64,000 nt of DNA from G963674665 sp963674665. Its GTDB lineage: Bacteria; Desulfobacterota; Desulfovibrionia; Desulfovibrionales; Desulfovibrionaceae. Under the pieces are notes generated by a model. It was not told the origin of the DNA and did no database searches. It saw only the letters and a program-made list of their open reading frames with translations. Both the position numbers and the translations under genes were made by a program. Shown here piece by piece: positions 17,432 to 25,159 of the stretch (within the stretch, counting starts at the first letter, position 1; every line of letters starts with the position of its first letter). Where the stretch lies: positions 1-64,000 of the forward strand of contig CAXXPL010000013.1 in NCBI GenBank assembly GCA_963674665.2. Reading direction: 5' to 3'.

Positions 17432-18031
17432 CTACTTGTTGGTCGGGTTGTATGACAGAAGAATGTACCGGTCCTTGCCGTCCTTGCTGATTTTTTGGAT
17501 CAGGCCGACAAACGTTCCGGACACATCGACCTCCACGCCCCCTTTCTTCCAGACTGCGGGAGTTGCGTGCGGATCGACAGTCTCTCCGCTGCCGGTGACG
17601 TAGATGCTGCCAGTGGCAAACAATCGGCCGTCGTCAATCTGCTCGAGCTTGTCGACCTGCGAGAACACATAGGCCTCTCCGCTCGCCATCTCCACGACAT
17701 AGTCGTCACTCTCGTGTGCGGCGATGCGCTTGCCGAAATACTTTTCAGTGGTCTTGTCGATCAGCGCCTTGGGGATCAGTACACTCGATCCGTCCTTGGT
17801 CATCTTGAGCTTCTGCGAAGCATTGATGATCAAATGCGTTTCAGCGAACTGGAACATCATCTGGTCCGTCAGCTCCCCTTCCGAAAACCCCTCCATGTAT
17901 TGCTCCGAGAAGTTGCTGAAAAACGTGTCCAGCTTGTTTTTCTCCGCCTTGGTCATCTTCACTTCCGTGGCCGCAAAGGCGCTTGCGACGAAAAATGCCA
18001 GACACAGCACGACTCCAATCACCTTTTTCAT
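17432..18031 (-). CDS. Exported protein, unknown function
   Basis: A 199-residue protein with a signal peptide (residues 1-20, cleavage after AFA). A helical, Lys/Glu-rich stretch (about 24-70) precedes a beta-rich C-terminal part. AGGAG lies 8 bases before the ATG. It is followed by the next exported-protein gene after 11 bases. Its own upstream neighbour (SH3-like protein) ends 93 bases away. No known family recognised; a periplasmic location is inferred. Confidence 0.74.
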   Translation of the reverse strand: MKKVIGVVLCLAFFVASAFAATEVKMTKAEKNKLDTFFSNFSEQYMEGFSEGELTDQMMFQFAETHLIINASQKLKMTKDGSSVLIPKALIDKTTEKYFGKRIAAHESDDYVVEMASGEAYVFSQVDKLEQIDDGRLFATGSIYVTGSGETVDPHATPAVWKKGGVEVDVSGTFVGLIQKISKDGKDRYILLSYNPTNK

Positions 18032-18124
18032 AGCTTTCTCCTGGTTATTATGACGAGTACGGCGCCCTCAGCAGGTCACCCGCGGGTGTACGCCGCGACA
18101 TCTCCTGTCCACGCTCCGCACCGA

Positions 18125-19063
18125 CTACGGAGTCCAATGAAAATGGGCCAGAAAGCTCACGACCAACCGGCCGTCCCACTCCTCGATGCCCACATACCAC
18201 TCGCTCCAGTCAAGCTCGTTTTCATCCGGTCTTGGGGAACGAAAGTAGCTGTAGAAGTTGATGCCCTCGGCCCCCATGGGGACCATGCCGGGAGGCGACG
18301 GCTCAGGCCGTTGCATCTCGTTGCAGGCCACACGCGTAGGATGGAGCACATCCCGCTCCAGAAGGGGCAGGACAACCTCGGTAAAGGTTCCCGGATCCAC
18401 CGGCTGCACTTCGGAATCCACCCCCCAGGTGCCCTTGACCGGACTGGTGAAGATCGAGCCCAGCTCATCGGCGCCAAGGGTCATGCCCTTGCCCCACGGA
18501 TCCAGGTACAGACGCAATCCCCGATCCGGATCCACCAGGGATGCGAGCAATGCGCCGTTCCTTTCCCCAATGGCCCGCTCGAGCTGCGCAAGAATTTGGG
18601 GGCGCCCCTCCTTGTCGAGCAGAGAGGTGAACGAGGCGCCGTTCTTCAATTGAAAAGACTGGTCGAGTTGCTCCAGGATTTCAGCCCCTCCCACCCGACA
18701 GAACACCTCCGGGGGGATCTCCCGAGCCAAAAAGCGACCGGACACCCAGCCCCGCAGCTCCGCATACGCGATGGGATACCACGCTGTCCTGCCCACCATC
18801 TGTTTCACGCCAGTGATGCGGAGCCCCTGCGCATCAGGGGGGAGCATTCCAACCACAGTGTTGGACGCCCCGGGAGCGGAGCGGATGTTGAGAGTGTCGT
18901 CCTGGGCCACGAACATGACCCGGTACGTTGCGTCCACGCCTTCGGCTCCGGCAGGCGGAGCGGGGGCAAGGCACAAGATCGCAAGACAGCAGAACAGACA
19001 GCGAAGCAGCGTGTGCCCCGCGAGCGAGGCGGGCTTGCGGAAAGGTCTCGGTACAATACGCAT
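18125..19063 (-). CDS. Exported bacterial SH3-domain protein
   Basis: About 312 residues. An N-terminal signal (MRIVPRPFRK then a hydrophobic Cys/Leu-rich stretch, cleavage near PAGA) leads to an SH3_3 domain (about residues 50-110: TLNIRSAPGASNTVVGMLP ... GWVSGRFLA), which commonly binds cell-wall peptides. The remaining 200 residues have no recognised domain. Start at 19063 has GGAGG 9 bases upstream. It is the first of the five minus-strand genes for exported proteins and faces a histidine kinase gene across 0.5 kb. Confidence 0.78.
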   Translation of the reverse strand: MRIVPRPFRKPASLAGHTLLRCLFCCLAILCLAPAPPAGAEGVDATYRVMFVAQDDTLNIRSAPGASNTVVGMLPPDAQGLRITGVKQMVGRTAWYPIAYAELRGWVSGRFLAREIPPEVFCRVGGAEILEQLDQSFQLKNGASFTSLLDKEGRPQILAQLERAIGERNGALLASLVDPDRGLRLYLDPWGKGMTLGADELGSIFTSPVKGTWGVDSEVQPVDPGTFTEVVLPLLERDVLHPTRVACNEMQRPEPSPPGMVPMGAEGINFYSYFRSPRPDENELDWSEWYVGIEEWDGRLVVSFLAHFHWTP

Positions 19064-19586
19064 TAACGGGATCCTCCGTTGCGAAACAGGTTTCGGGCAA
19101 GCCCCATCCACAGTGTGCATCACCATACCGGGGGGCATATGCGCAGTTTCCAGCGCAGATGATAGAGCTACTGCTAAAATTTGTCTGTACGGCATTTTCC
19201 GGACATGACTGAATGCGAGGATCAAGTAAGTCTAATTTGATCAGGCATGAACACGTGGGGAATTCGAGGTTGCCCCGCACAGTCCATGGTACCAAAGTGC
19301 ACCGCTGGAGGGCGCGTCGACGCAAACTTGAGGAAATCCACTCTCCCCTGTTCGGATGAGAAAACAAGTACAACCGCTCGTTCGCAGCAACGCACAAGCT
19401 GGGAGGTCATTGAGGAAGATGGACTACTTGCCCAGGGAACGCTGCCCCACAGGCCTGATCACATGAAAAGAAGACGCCTAGCAATTTCAAGATGCTAGGA
19501 TATTGCGTTTTCAGTATTCCGAAAGTATTCAAAAGCATGCCACCATTATTTCGACCTCTCTCTCAGGTCTCCACTGCCGGCGTTTC
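19064..19586. other. Divergent intergenic region
   Basis: 523 bases between the SH3-protein operon (leftward) and the histidine kinase (rightward). It should carry both promoters; I could not pick a convincing consensus or operator. In-frame extensions of the flanking genes into it have no ribosome binding site. Confidence 0.35.
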
Positions 19587-21635
19587 ATGAGCCAGAACTC
19601 TCCATTTGTTTCCGGACTGAGCGTCCCGGGTGTGCTCAGCAGTGGCCCAGTCACAATACGCAGCAACGCGATTATGCTGATATGGGCCTTTGCCGCCTGT
19701 CTTGTCGCGGTTTCCGGATGCGCAAGGGACAGTGCGGTGATGCCCGTGGCACAACAAGGCGTCATCGATATCTCCGAATGGGACATGGTCAGATCCGGTC
19801 CGGTGCGCCTTGACGGTGAGTGGAAACTCTATTGGAACCGTCTGCTGAGTCCGCAGGACTTCCTCACAAACGGCGTACAGGATAAACCCGGCTTATACCC
19901 CCTGCCCGGCTCATGGAATGAAGTACTGAGCGGAGGCAAGCCCTTGGGCGGCCTGGGATACGCCACCCTGCGTCTGCGCATTATTCCGGGAGGGCAACGA
20001 ACGCGGGCGGCGTTACGGCTCTTCAACATCTGCTCCGCCTACATCCTCTGGGCGGACGGCCGAATCGTCTCACACAGCGGCAAAATTGCCACCAGCGACG
20101 GAAGAGAGCGGGAGCACACCTCCCTCCAGATCGTGAGTCTCCCCTTGAAGGGGGAACCCATTGATCTGACCCTGCAGATCTCCAACTTTCACTACAGGGA
20201 AGGCGGAGTACTCTCACCGATCCTGCTGGGGCCCGAAAATGCCGTGCTGGCCCAGCGCAGCAAGACTTCGGGTATGGCGCTGATCACCATCGGGGTGTTC
20301 CTGGCCATGGCGCTCTACCACGTCGTGCTGAATTTCTTCCGCCGAAAGAACGTGTCGCCTTGGCTTTTCGCCCTGTACTGCCTTGCCTGGATGTGTTTCT
20401 ACGCCACATCGGACTACAGCGAATGGGCGATTCTGCTGTTTTTTCCCGATCTCTCGTCGCGATTCATGGAGCATTTCGCCCTAGGGTGCTTCTTCATCTC
20501 CCTGCCCATAGGCTTGGCGTTTTTCCGCTCCCTCTATCCCCAGGAATTCTCGTTGCGCGTGCTGCTGGCTTCCGTGTGCATGGCCGGTTTCTTTACGGTC
20601 CTGGCCATATGGTCGTCCACGCTGACGCTCACCACAATTCTGCCTTTCAGCTTCATGCTGGCGGCCGTGTTTATCCTGTACACAGCGACCCGGCTCATAA
20701 AGGCGTGGCGGCTGGGAAGAGAGGGCGCGCCCTTTATCTTTCTGAGCTTCATCCCTCTGGGGGTGGCCGGCATCAACGACATGCTCCTGGACATGAAATA
20801 TGTCTCCACAGGGCCGTTCCTGGCGCCGGGGCTGCTCGCTTTCATCCTGTGCCAAGCCCTGGCACTCTCCAAGAGATTCTCCAACGCGTTCAACGCTGTG
20901 GAAACATTGTCCAAACATCTCGAAGACAAGAACCTGCGGCTCGAGATGGAAAATGCCGAGCGGCTCAGACTGGAAAAAGAGGTTCTGGACATCAGCGAGG
21001 CGGAGCGCCGCCGCATGAGCCAGGATCTTCATGACGGCCTGTGCCAGAATCTGGCCGGAGCCCGACTTCGACTCGCCGCACTGGCTACGGCTCCCGATTC
21101 CGGGCAGGACGCCACCCCGCCCCTTGAACAACTCTCTACCATGATGGACCAGTTGGTCGACCAGGCCTATGCCCTTTCCTGCGGACTTTGGCCGCTGGAG
21201 CATATCACCAAGCAGACAGGACCGTCGCTTGCCGACCTGACCAGACGTTTCTCGAAATCCAGCGGCATCCCTGTGGAATTCCACCAATACCTGGCCTGCT
21301 CCACCTGTCTCAATCCGAATGTCACGCAAATGCACCGTATCGCCCAGGAGGCGCTTTCCAATGCGGTGAAACACGCCAACCCATCACGCATCGTGGTGTT
21401 TTTCTCATGCGCGCAAGACGCCATGGCCACTCTGAAGGTTTCCGACGACGGCGTGGGCAGAGCCAACGCCACCGCGTCCAAGGGTGGGCTTGGAATGAGC
21501 ATCATGATCCACCGTACCCGTCAGATAGGAGGTGAACTCCGTATCGAGGACGGCCCGGATGGCGGCACCGTGGTGACATGCACCATGATTTGCGAAATAC
21601 ACGGCAGACGAAATCGCCAGGGGATGACTGAATGA
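19587..21635 (+). CDS. Membrane sensor histidine kinase, 7TMR-DISM type with HisKA_3
   Basis: About 682 residues. After an N-terminal signal-like helix (AACLVAVSGC resembles a lipobox) comes an extracytoplasmic beta-sandwich (DISMED2-like; GVIDISEWDM ... LDGEWKLYWNRLL) that often binds carbohydrates, then about seven membrane helices, a coiled coil, a NarX-type dimerisation domain (EAERRRMSQDLHDGLCQ, phospho-His in DLHDG), and an HATPase with NAVKHA and DDGVG boxes. It forms a two-component pair with the next gene, whose ATG overlaps its stop (ATGA). The start is uncertain: ATG 19587 has only a weak site, and the frame is open back to a TTG at 19503. The signal is unknown; the divergent exported-protein genes are plausible targets. 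Confidence 0.85.
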   Translation: MSQNSPFVSGLSVPGVLSSGPVTIRSNAIMLIWAFAACLVAVSGCARDSAVMPVAQQGVIDISEWDMVRSGPVRLDGEWKLYWNRLLSPQDFLTNGVQDKPGLYPLPGSWNEVLSGGKPLGGLGYATLRLRIIPGGQRTRAALRLFNICSAYILWADGRIVSHSGKIATSDGREREHTSLQIVSLPLKGEPIDLTLQISNFHYREGGVLSPILLGPENAVLAQRSKTSGMALITIGVFLAMALYHVVLNFFRRKNVSPWLFALYCLAWMCFYATSDYSEWAILLFFPDLSSRFMEHFALGCFFISLPIGLAFFRSLYPQEFSLRVLLASVCMAGFFTVLAIWSSTLTLTTILPFSFMLAAVFILYTATRLIKAWRLGREGAPFIFLSFIPLGVAGINDMLLDMKYVSTGPFLAPGLLAFILCQALALSKRFSNAFNAVETLSKHLEDKNLRLEMENAERLRLEKEVLDISEAERRRMSQDLHDGLCQNLAGARLRLAALATAPDSGQDATPPLEQLSTMMDQLVDQAYALSCGLWPLEHITKQTGPSLADLTRRFSKSSGIPVEFHQYLACSTCLNPNVTQMHRIAQEALSNAVKHANPSRIVVFFSCAQDAMATLKVSDDGVGRANATASKGGLGMSIMIHRTRQIGGELRIEDGPDGGTVVTCTMICEIHGRRNRQGMTE

Positions 21636-22267
21636 ATACAACGAAAAAAGGCGGAGCCCGCATTTTATTGGCCGACGACCACCCGGCCATGCGCGAGGGC
21701 CTTACGCAGTTGTTGGCACAAGACCACCATGTCGTATGCGGCGAGGCCGGCAACCTCAGGGACGCCCTGCACCGCATCGATCAATGCGCGCCATCCCTGG
21801 CCCTGGTGGACCTGTCCCTGGGCAAGGAAAGCGGTCTGGACCTTGTCCTTCTTCTCGGCGAAAGGGGAATCCCCTCCCTGGTCTATTCCATGCATGAGGA
21901 CGCCGCCACCGTGAAAAACGCGCTCAAGAGCGGAGCCAGCGGCTATGTCACCAAAGGGGAGACATCAACAGTACTTCTGGAAGCGGTCGATACAATCCTT
22001 GCAGGAGAGCGCTACATCAGCCCACGGGCCACGGAGAGCCTTGAAGCGCTCAGGCAGACGGATCGGGGCAACCAGCTTCTCAGTGAACGCGAGCAGCAGA
22101 TCCTGACGCTTATGGCTTCCGGCGAATCCAACAAGGAAATCGCCATAACCCTGAACCTCAGCCCACGAACCGTGGAAACGTACTGCATGCGCATCATCGT
22201 GAAGCTCGATCTGGAAGGCTTGAAAGCTCTGCGCAAGTACGCCATTCGACACGGTACATCCTCTTGA
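21632..22267 (+). CDS. Response regulator, NarL/LuxR family
   Basis: A 211-residue DNA-binding regulator. The receiver domain (residues 8-125) has the acidic pair D15-D16, phospho-acceptor D60 and the conserved Lys in YVTKGE; the C-terminal LuxR-type helix-turn-helix (about 145-205, LSEREQQILTLMASGESNKE) is complete. It is translationally coupled to the kinase and presumably phosphorylated by it. Targets may include its neighbours on both sides (inference). Confidence 0.93.
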   Translation: MNTTKKGGARILLADDHPAMREGLTQLLAQDHHVVCGEAGNLRDALHRIDQCAPSLALVDLSLGKESGLDLVLLLGERGIPSLVYSMHEDAATVKNALKSGASGYVTKGETSTVLLEAVDTILAGERYISPRATESLEALRQTDRGNQLLSEREQQILTLMASGESNKEIAITLNLSPRTVETYCMRIIVKLDLEGLKALRKYAIRHGTSS

Positions 22268-22413
22268 AATCTTTCAGTGTCCGGAAAAAACCGTACAGAC
22301 ATGCCGTCGCTTTCGTCATAGACACTAGATGAAAAGGGGGGCAGCAGAACTCCACCCGCATCCGTGGCGGACTGGCGGCACTGCTCCGGTCACCATGAAC
22401 AACGAGGAATGTC

Positions 22414-22827
22414 ATGAAGGTAATGGTTCACGCGCTTCTGATGTGCTGTTGCATTGTGGTCTTCGCTTCGGCGGCGTTTGCGGAAAACGATTACAGCACC
22501 ATTGGAGTAGACGACCCGGCCAAGGTCGCTCGGTTCATCAACGACTTGCAGAACGCCATCAATGCTGGAGACAGGGAAGCTTTGGCGAACATGATGTCCT
22601 ACCCTCTCATGGTGGTGATCGGAGACGATGACGTTGAGATCAAGGGCAAAGAGGAGTTCATTGAGCAATACGACGCGATCATGAGTCCCGATCTGAAAGA
22701 CAACATCGCGGGGCAGGGCCTGAAGGACGAGGATATTTTCGTCAACAGGCGGGGAATCAAGATCGGCGGCGGTGACACCTGGGCCATGGGTGAAGACGGC
22801 AATGTCCGTATCTTCATTCTGCGATAG
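22414..22827 (+). CDS. Small exported NTF2-like protein
   Basis: A 137-residue protein with a signal peptide (1-23, cleavage after AFA). The mature part (VARFINDLQNAINAGDREALANMM, then beta strands with KEEFIEQYD and DGNVRIF) follows the cone-shaped NTF2/SnoaL-like pattern; such proteins bind small ligands or act as accessory domains. GAGGA lies 5 bases before the ATG. It sits 146 bases after the response regulator, on the same strand, and is followed by a GC-rich hairpin. It may belong to the same secreted-protein regulon as the genes at 16-19 kb. Confidence 0.72.
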   Translation: MKVMVHALLMCCCIVVFASAAFAENDYSTIGVDDPAKVARFINDLQNAINAGDREALANMMSYPLMVVIGDDDVEIKGKEEFIEQYDAIMSPDLKDNIAGQGLKDEDIFVNRRGIKIGGGDTWAMGEDGNVRIFILR

Positions 22828-22880
22828 TTTCTGCTTCATATATTTTCGGTATTATTAATGAAAAATCAAATGCAACTCAT

Positions 22881-22901
22881 GGGGCGGTTAAATACCGCCC
22901 C
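22881..22901 (+). terminator. Hairpin after the NTF2-like gene
   Basis: A perfect 8-bp stem GGGGCGGT (22881-22888) / ACCGCCCC (22894-22901) with loop TAAAT, 50 bases after the stop. No T-tract follows. Confidence 0.6.
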
Positions 22902-22960
22902 GCCGCAATCCGTGGAGCGAACGAGCTGAAAACAATGATTTCAGCAAAACGGTCTTCCAC

Positions 22961-23439
22961 TCAATTCATTACTGTCTTCGGCGAACAGCACACAGAGAGT
23001 TGCCCGAAGGAATAGCCGACATACCGGGCGACGGTCCTTACGGGCATCTCGCGGGCCAGAAGCATGACCGCCTGCTCGAAAAGTAGTGTAAAGCCGCTTC
23101 CTTCGCGGGCCCAAGGCACATTCACTCGGTGGACGCCGTGTTCGGGGCATTTGATACGTGGAACCCGGGCTTTGATCAGGCAATGGTGCTGGAAAAAGTT
23201 CAAATGTCGCCAAGTGAACTCCTGAAAGTCTTGAGCCTTACATAGCTTTTTACACTGGTCCTTCCGGAAACTCAGTGAGTGGCCCCGGTTTTGCTGAGGG
23301 CCTGGTAGAGGGCGCCTCGGTCGGCCTCGACATCAAGACGCAGCTCGGAAGGATTCCCTTCGGTGTCCAGTTCCTGTCCCACGACCTTCCAGGACTCCGC
23401 CAGTCCAAGGCCTAGAGTTAAGAGTTCATTTGCATTCAC
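22961..23439 (-). pseudogene. ISL3-family transposase, 5' fragment with a frameshift
   Basis: Reading leftward from GTG 23439 (GGAG 10 bases upstream), codons give MNANELLTLGLGLAESWKVV-like N-terminus up to a stop at about 23296. A shifted frame then continues with a Cys-x3-Cys zinc motif (CKKLC), WRHLNFFQHHC, a further CPEHG and VPWAREGSGFTLLFE, and MPVRTVARYVG, all hallmarks of ISL3 transposase N-terminal zinc-finger and helix-turn-helix regions. Homology stops near 23020, and the catalytic DDE part is missing entirely. About 150 of the usual 400 residues remain, so the element is dead. It marks the left border of an AT-rich island with glycosyltransferases. Confidence 0.8.
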
Positions 23440-23969
23440 AGGCGGTTATCTCCAGATGGAGGTTTTGAAATAACTTGCAGTCAATTATACAGTCAAAGAG
23501 GTCCAATTCCACATCAAACGTCGAGGAACCATATGGATGTGACCACTCTCCGAATAGCAATCATCAAGATACCTTTTAGCCAACAATATTGACATGATCA
23601 GGTCATTGAATACGATCTGACAGCCTTTGTCATGCTTAAGACATCAAGCACGTAAAGGACATATTTGTCGCGCGAAACACTTGCAATTTGATCATTATTG
23701 AATGATATATTCACTAAAAACTTGACAACAACAAAATAAATACCAACCAGAAAAAACATCTCAGTAAAATACAACGAATTTTAAACAATTTATAAAATTT
23801 TATTTAGATCAAACTCATTGTAGTAATAATCCTACTGACAAAGTGACAACAAAAGACGCCGTCCAACAGCAACATAAACAACAATCAAACAGGAAATTCA
23901 AATCAAACATTATCCGATTATCATATAAATGCAATTTCGCTTCATATCTTATTATCAAGGATAGCACAC
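23440..23969. other. AT-rich intergenic region
   Basis: 530 bases of clearly lower GC than the rest of the window, with A/T runs and no supported gene. It begins at the ISL3 remnant and ends at the zinc-ribbon/PilZ gene, whose promoter it should carry. The composition suggests foreign origin. Confidence 0.5.
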
Positions 23970-24488
23970 ATGAGAATAAGATGCCCAAACTGCAGCACCA
24001 GCGGGACAATAATCAACCTGCATGGGGGAGTTAAAATAAGATGCCCTAAATGTGGACATATCTTCAACATCCACGAGGCTCAGCACCTGAACGATGACGA
24101 CAGGAGATCAAGCAAACGTGTAGTAATCGATGATACTTTTATGAACTTTGGCATTCTTGTTGGTATTTCCAAAGTTCTGAACATCAACAAAACAGGTGCA
24201 TGCTTCATCGCTCCAGAAACAGAAGTGGATCTCAATGTTGATTATTTACTTACATTCGCGCTTGAAAACGGAAAACAAACTGTAATAGAAGACCTACAGG
24301 CAAGGATAATATATTTCAGGGAGGGAAACATAGGTTGCAAATTCTCGGAACTGGACCAAGCACAAGAGAACGAAATACATTGGTTCATTAAAAAACAAGA
24401 ATTTGACAATTTCACAAGGGGATCAGATGAGGTCAGACTGGAAATGGACGAGCAGTCTATCATGCTAAAGGCAAAAAAATACTTATGA
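23970..24488 (+). CDS. Zinc-ribbon plus PilZ domain protein
   Basis: A 172-residue protein. Residues 1-35 form an MJ0042-type zinc ribbon (MRIRCPNCS ... IRCPKCGHIF, two CxxC pairs). Residues about 48-150 match the PilZ fold: RSSKR (RxxxR motif for cyclic di-GMP), the strand NINKTGACFIAP in place of the usual DxSxxG, and GNIGCKFSEL. PilZ domains bind cyclic di-GMP and control motility or polysaccharide production. The coding sequence is AT-rich, unlike nearly all others in the window, which suggests transfer. A second, broken zinc-ribbon frame overlaps its stop (ATGA). It precedes glycosyltransferase genes, so control of surface sugars is possible. Confidence 0.78.
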   Translation: MRIRCPNCSTSGTIINLHGGVKIRCPKCGHIFNIHEAQHLNDDDRRSSKRVVIDDTFMNFGILVGISKVLNINKTGACFIAPETEVDLNVDYLLTFALENGKQTVIEDLQARIIYFREGNIGCKFSELDQAQENEIHWFIKKQEFDNFTRGSDEVRLEMDEQSIMLKAKKYL

Positions 24489-24607
24489 GCATGAAACCGA
24501 CGGATAAAACACTAAGAATCAGATGTCCGGCGTGCAGCTCCGTCGCCTTCATCAAGGACGATGAACTCTGATCCCAAATGTATTGCGGGTTATGCAATTC
24601 TCAATAG
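24485..24607 (+). pseudogene. Zinc-ribbon remnant interrupted by TGA
   Basis: An ATG overlapping the previous stop opens MSMKPTDKTLRIRCPACSS, then a TGA at 24569-24571; the same frame continues with MYCGLCNSQ to TAG. Together the two halves hold CxxC and CxxC, the layout of the zinc ribbon in the gene before it. It looks like a decayed second copy of that domain. The 28-codon open part could still be translated. Selenocysteine reading is not supported. Confidence 0.5.
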
Positions 24608-25159
24608 GAACAACGAGTGAAAAATCCCTCAATTCTGGTCACTGCCCAACTATGCCCTTTCACACGCATCATCAACTGAACGATGAAAGATCATCTCGAA
24701 ATCCCATTATAGGCCATGAATACACGTGTGTTTCATGCCCCCTGATAGTCAAAGCCCCCTCAGATTCAGCCAATTCGTGGCAAGTATATTGCATTCAAGC
24801 GATCAGGAACCGGCAACGGTTCGATTCTAGCTGTGAGAAACAAACGCATAAGGATTCGCGCATCGCCTTATTTGGTCATCATTATATTGAAATCATAACC
24901 GATTTATCTGATCATGCGCGTCTTTCGTCAGATGTGCCTGGCATTTGAAGCGACAACACTTTGACGATGGAAGGACCAACTCAATTCGCAACCAGGGCAA
25001 AATTTTCCATAATATACAAGAACCTGGACAGAAACAGCCGCCGCTAGGTAGAAGACGACCTCCCAGGCAAGATAAAAGCGGAGCAGCACCCGCCCAAGGG
25101 GTCGGCTCCCTGGAGAGACCACATCGGTAGAAATTTCAACAGAAATCGGACAGCGCACC
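24608..25159. other. Decayed AT-rich region
   Basis: Low-GC sequence before the glycosyltransferase operon. A weak open frame at 24583-24948 includes a CxxC (TCVSCPL) but no ribosome binding site; it may be more debris of the zinc-ribbon gene family. Toward 25060 the GC content rises to the window's normal level. Confidence 0.4.

Noticed and set aside
17495..19066. 523-codon plus-strand frame across the exported-protein genes
   Set aside because: The minus-strand genes have signal peptides, ribosome binding sites and operon spacing; this frame is their shadow.
24569..24571. In-frame TGA as a selenocysteine codon
   Set aside because: No selenoprotein family or nearby SECIS-like hairpin was evident; decay of a zinc-ribbon copy is simpler.
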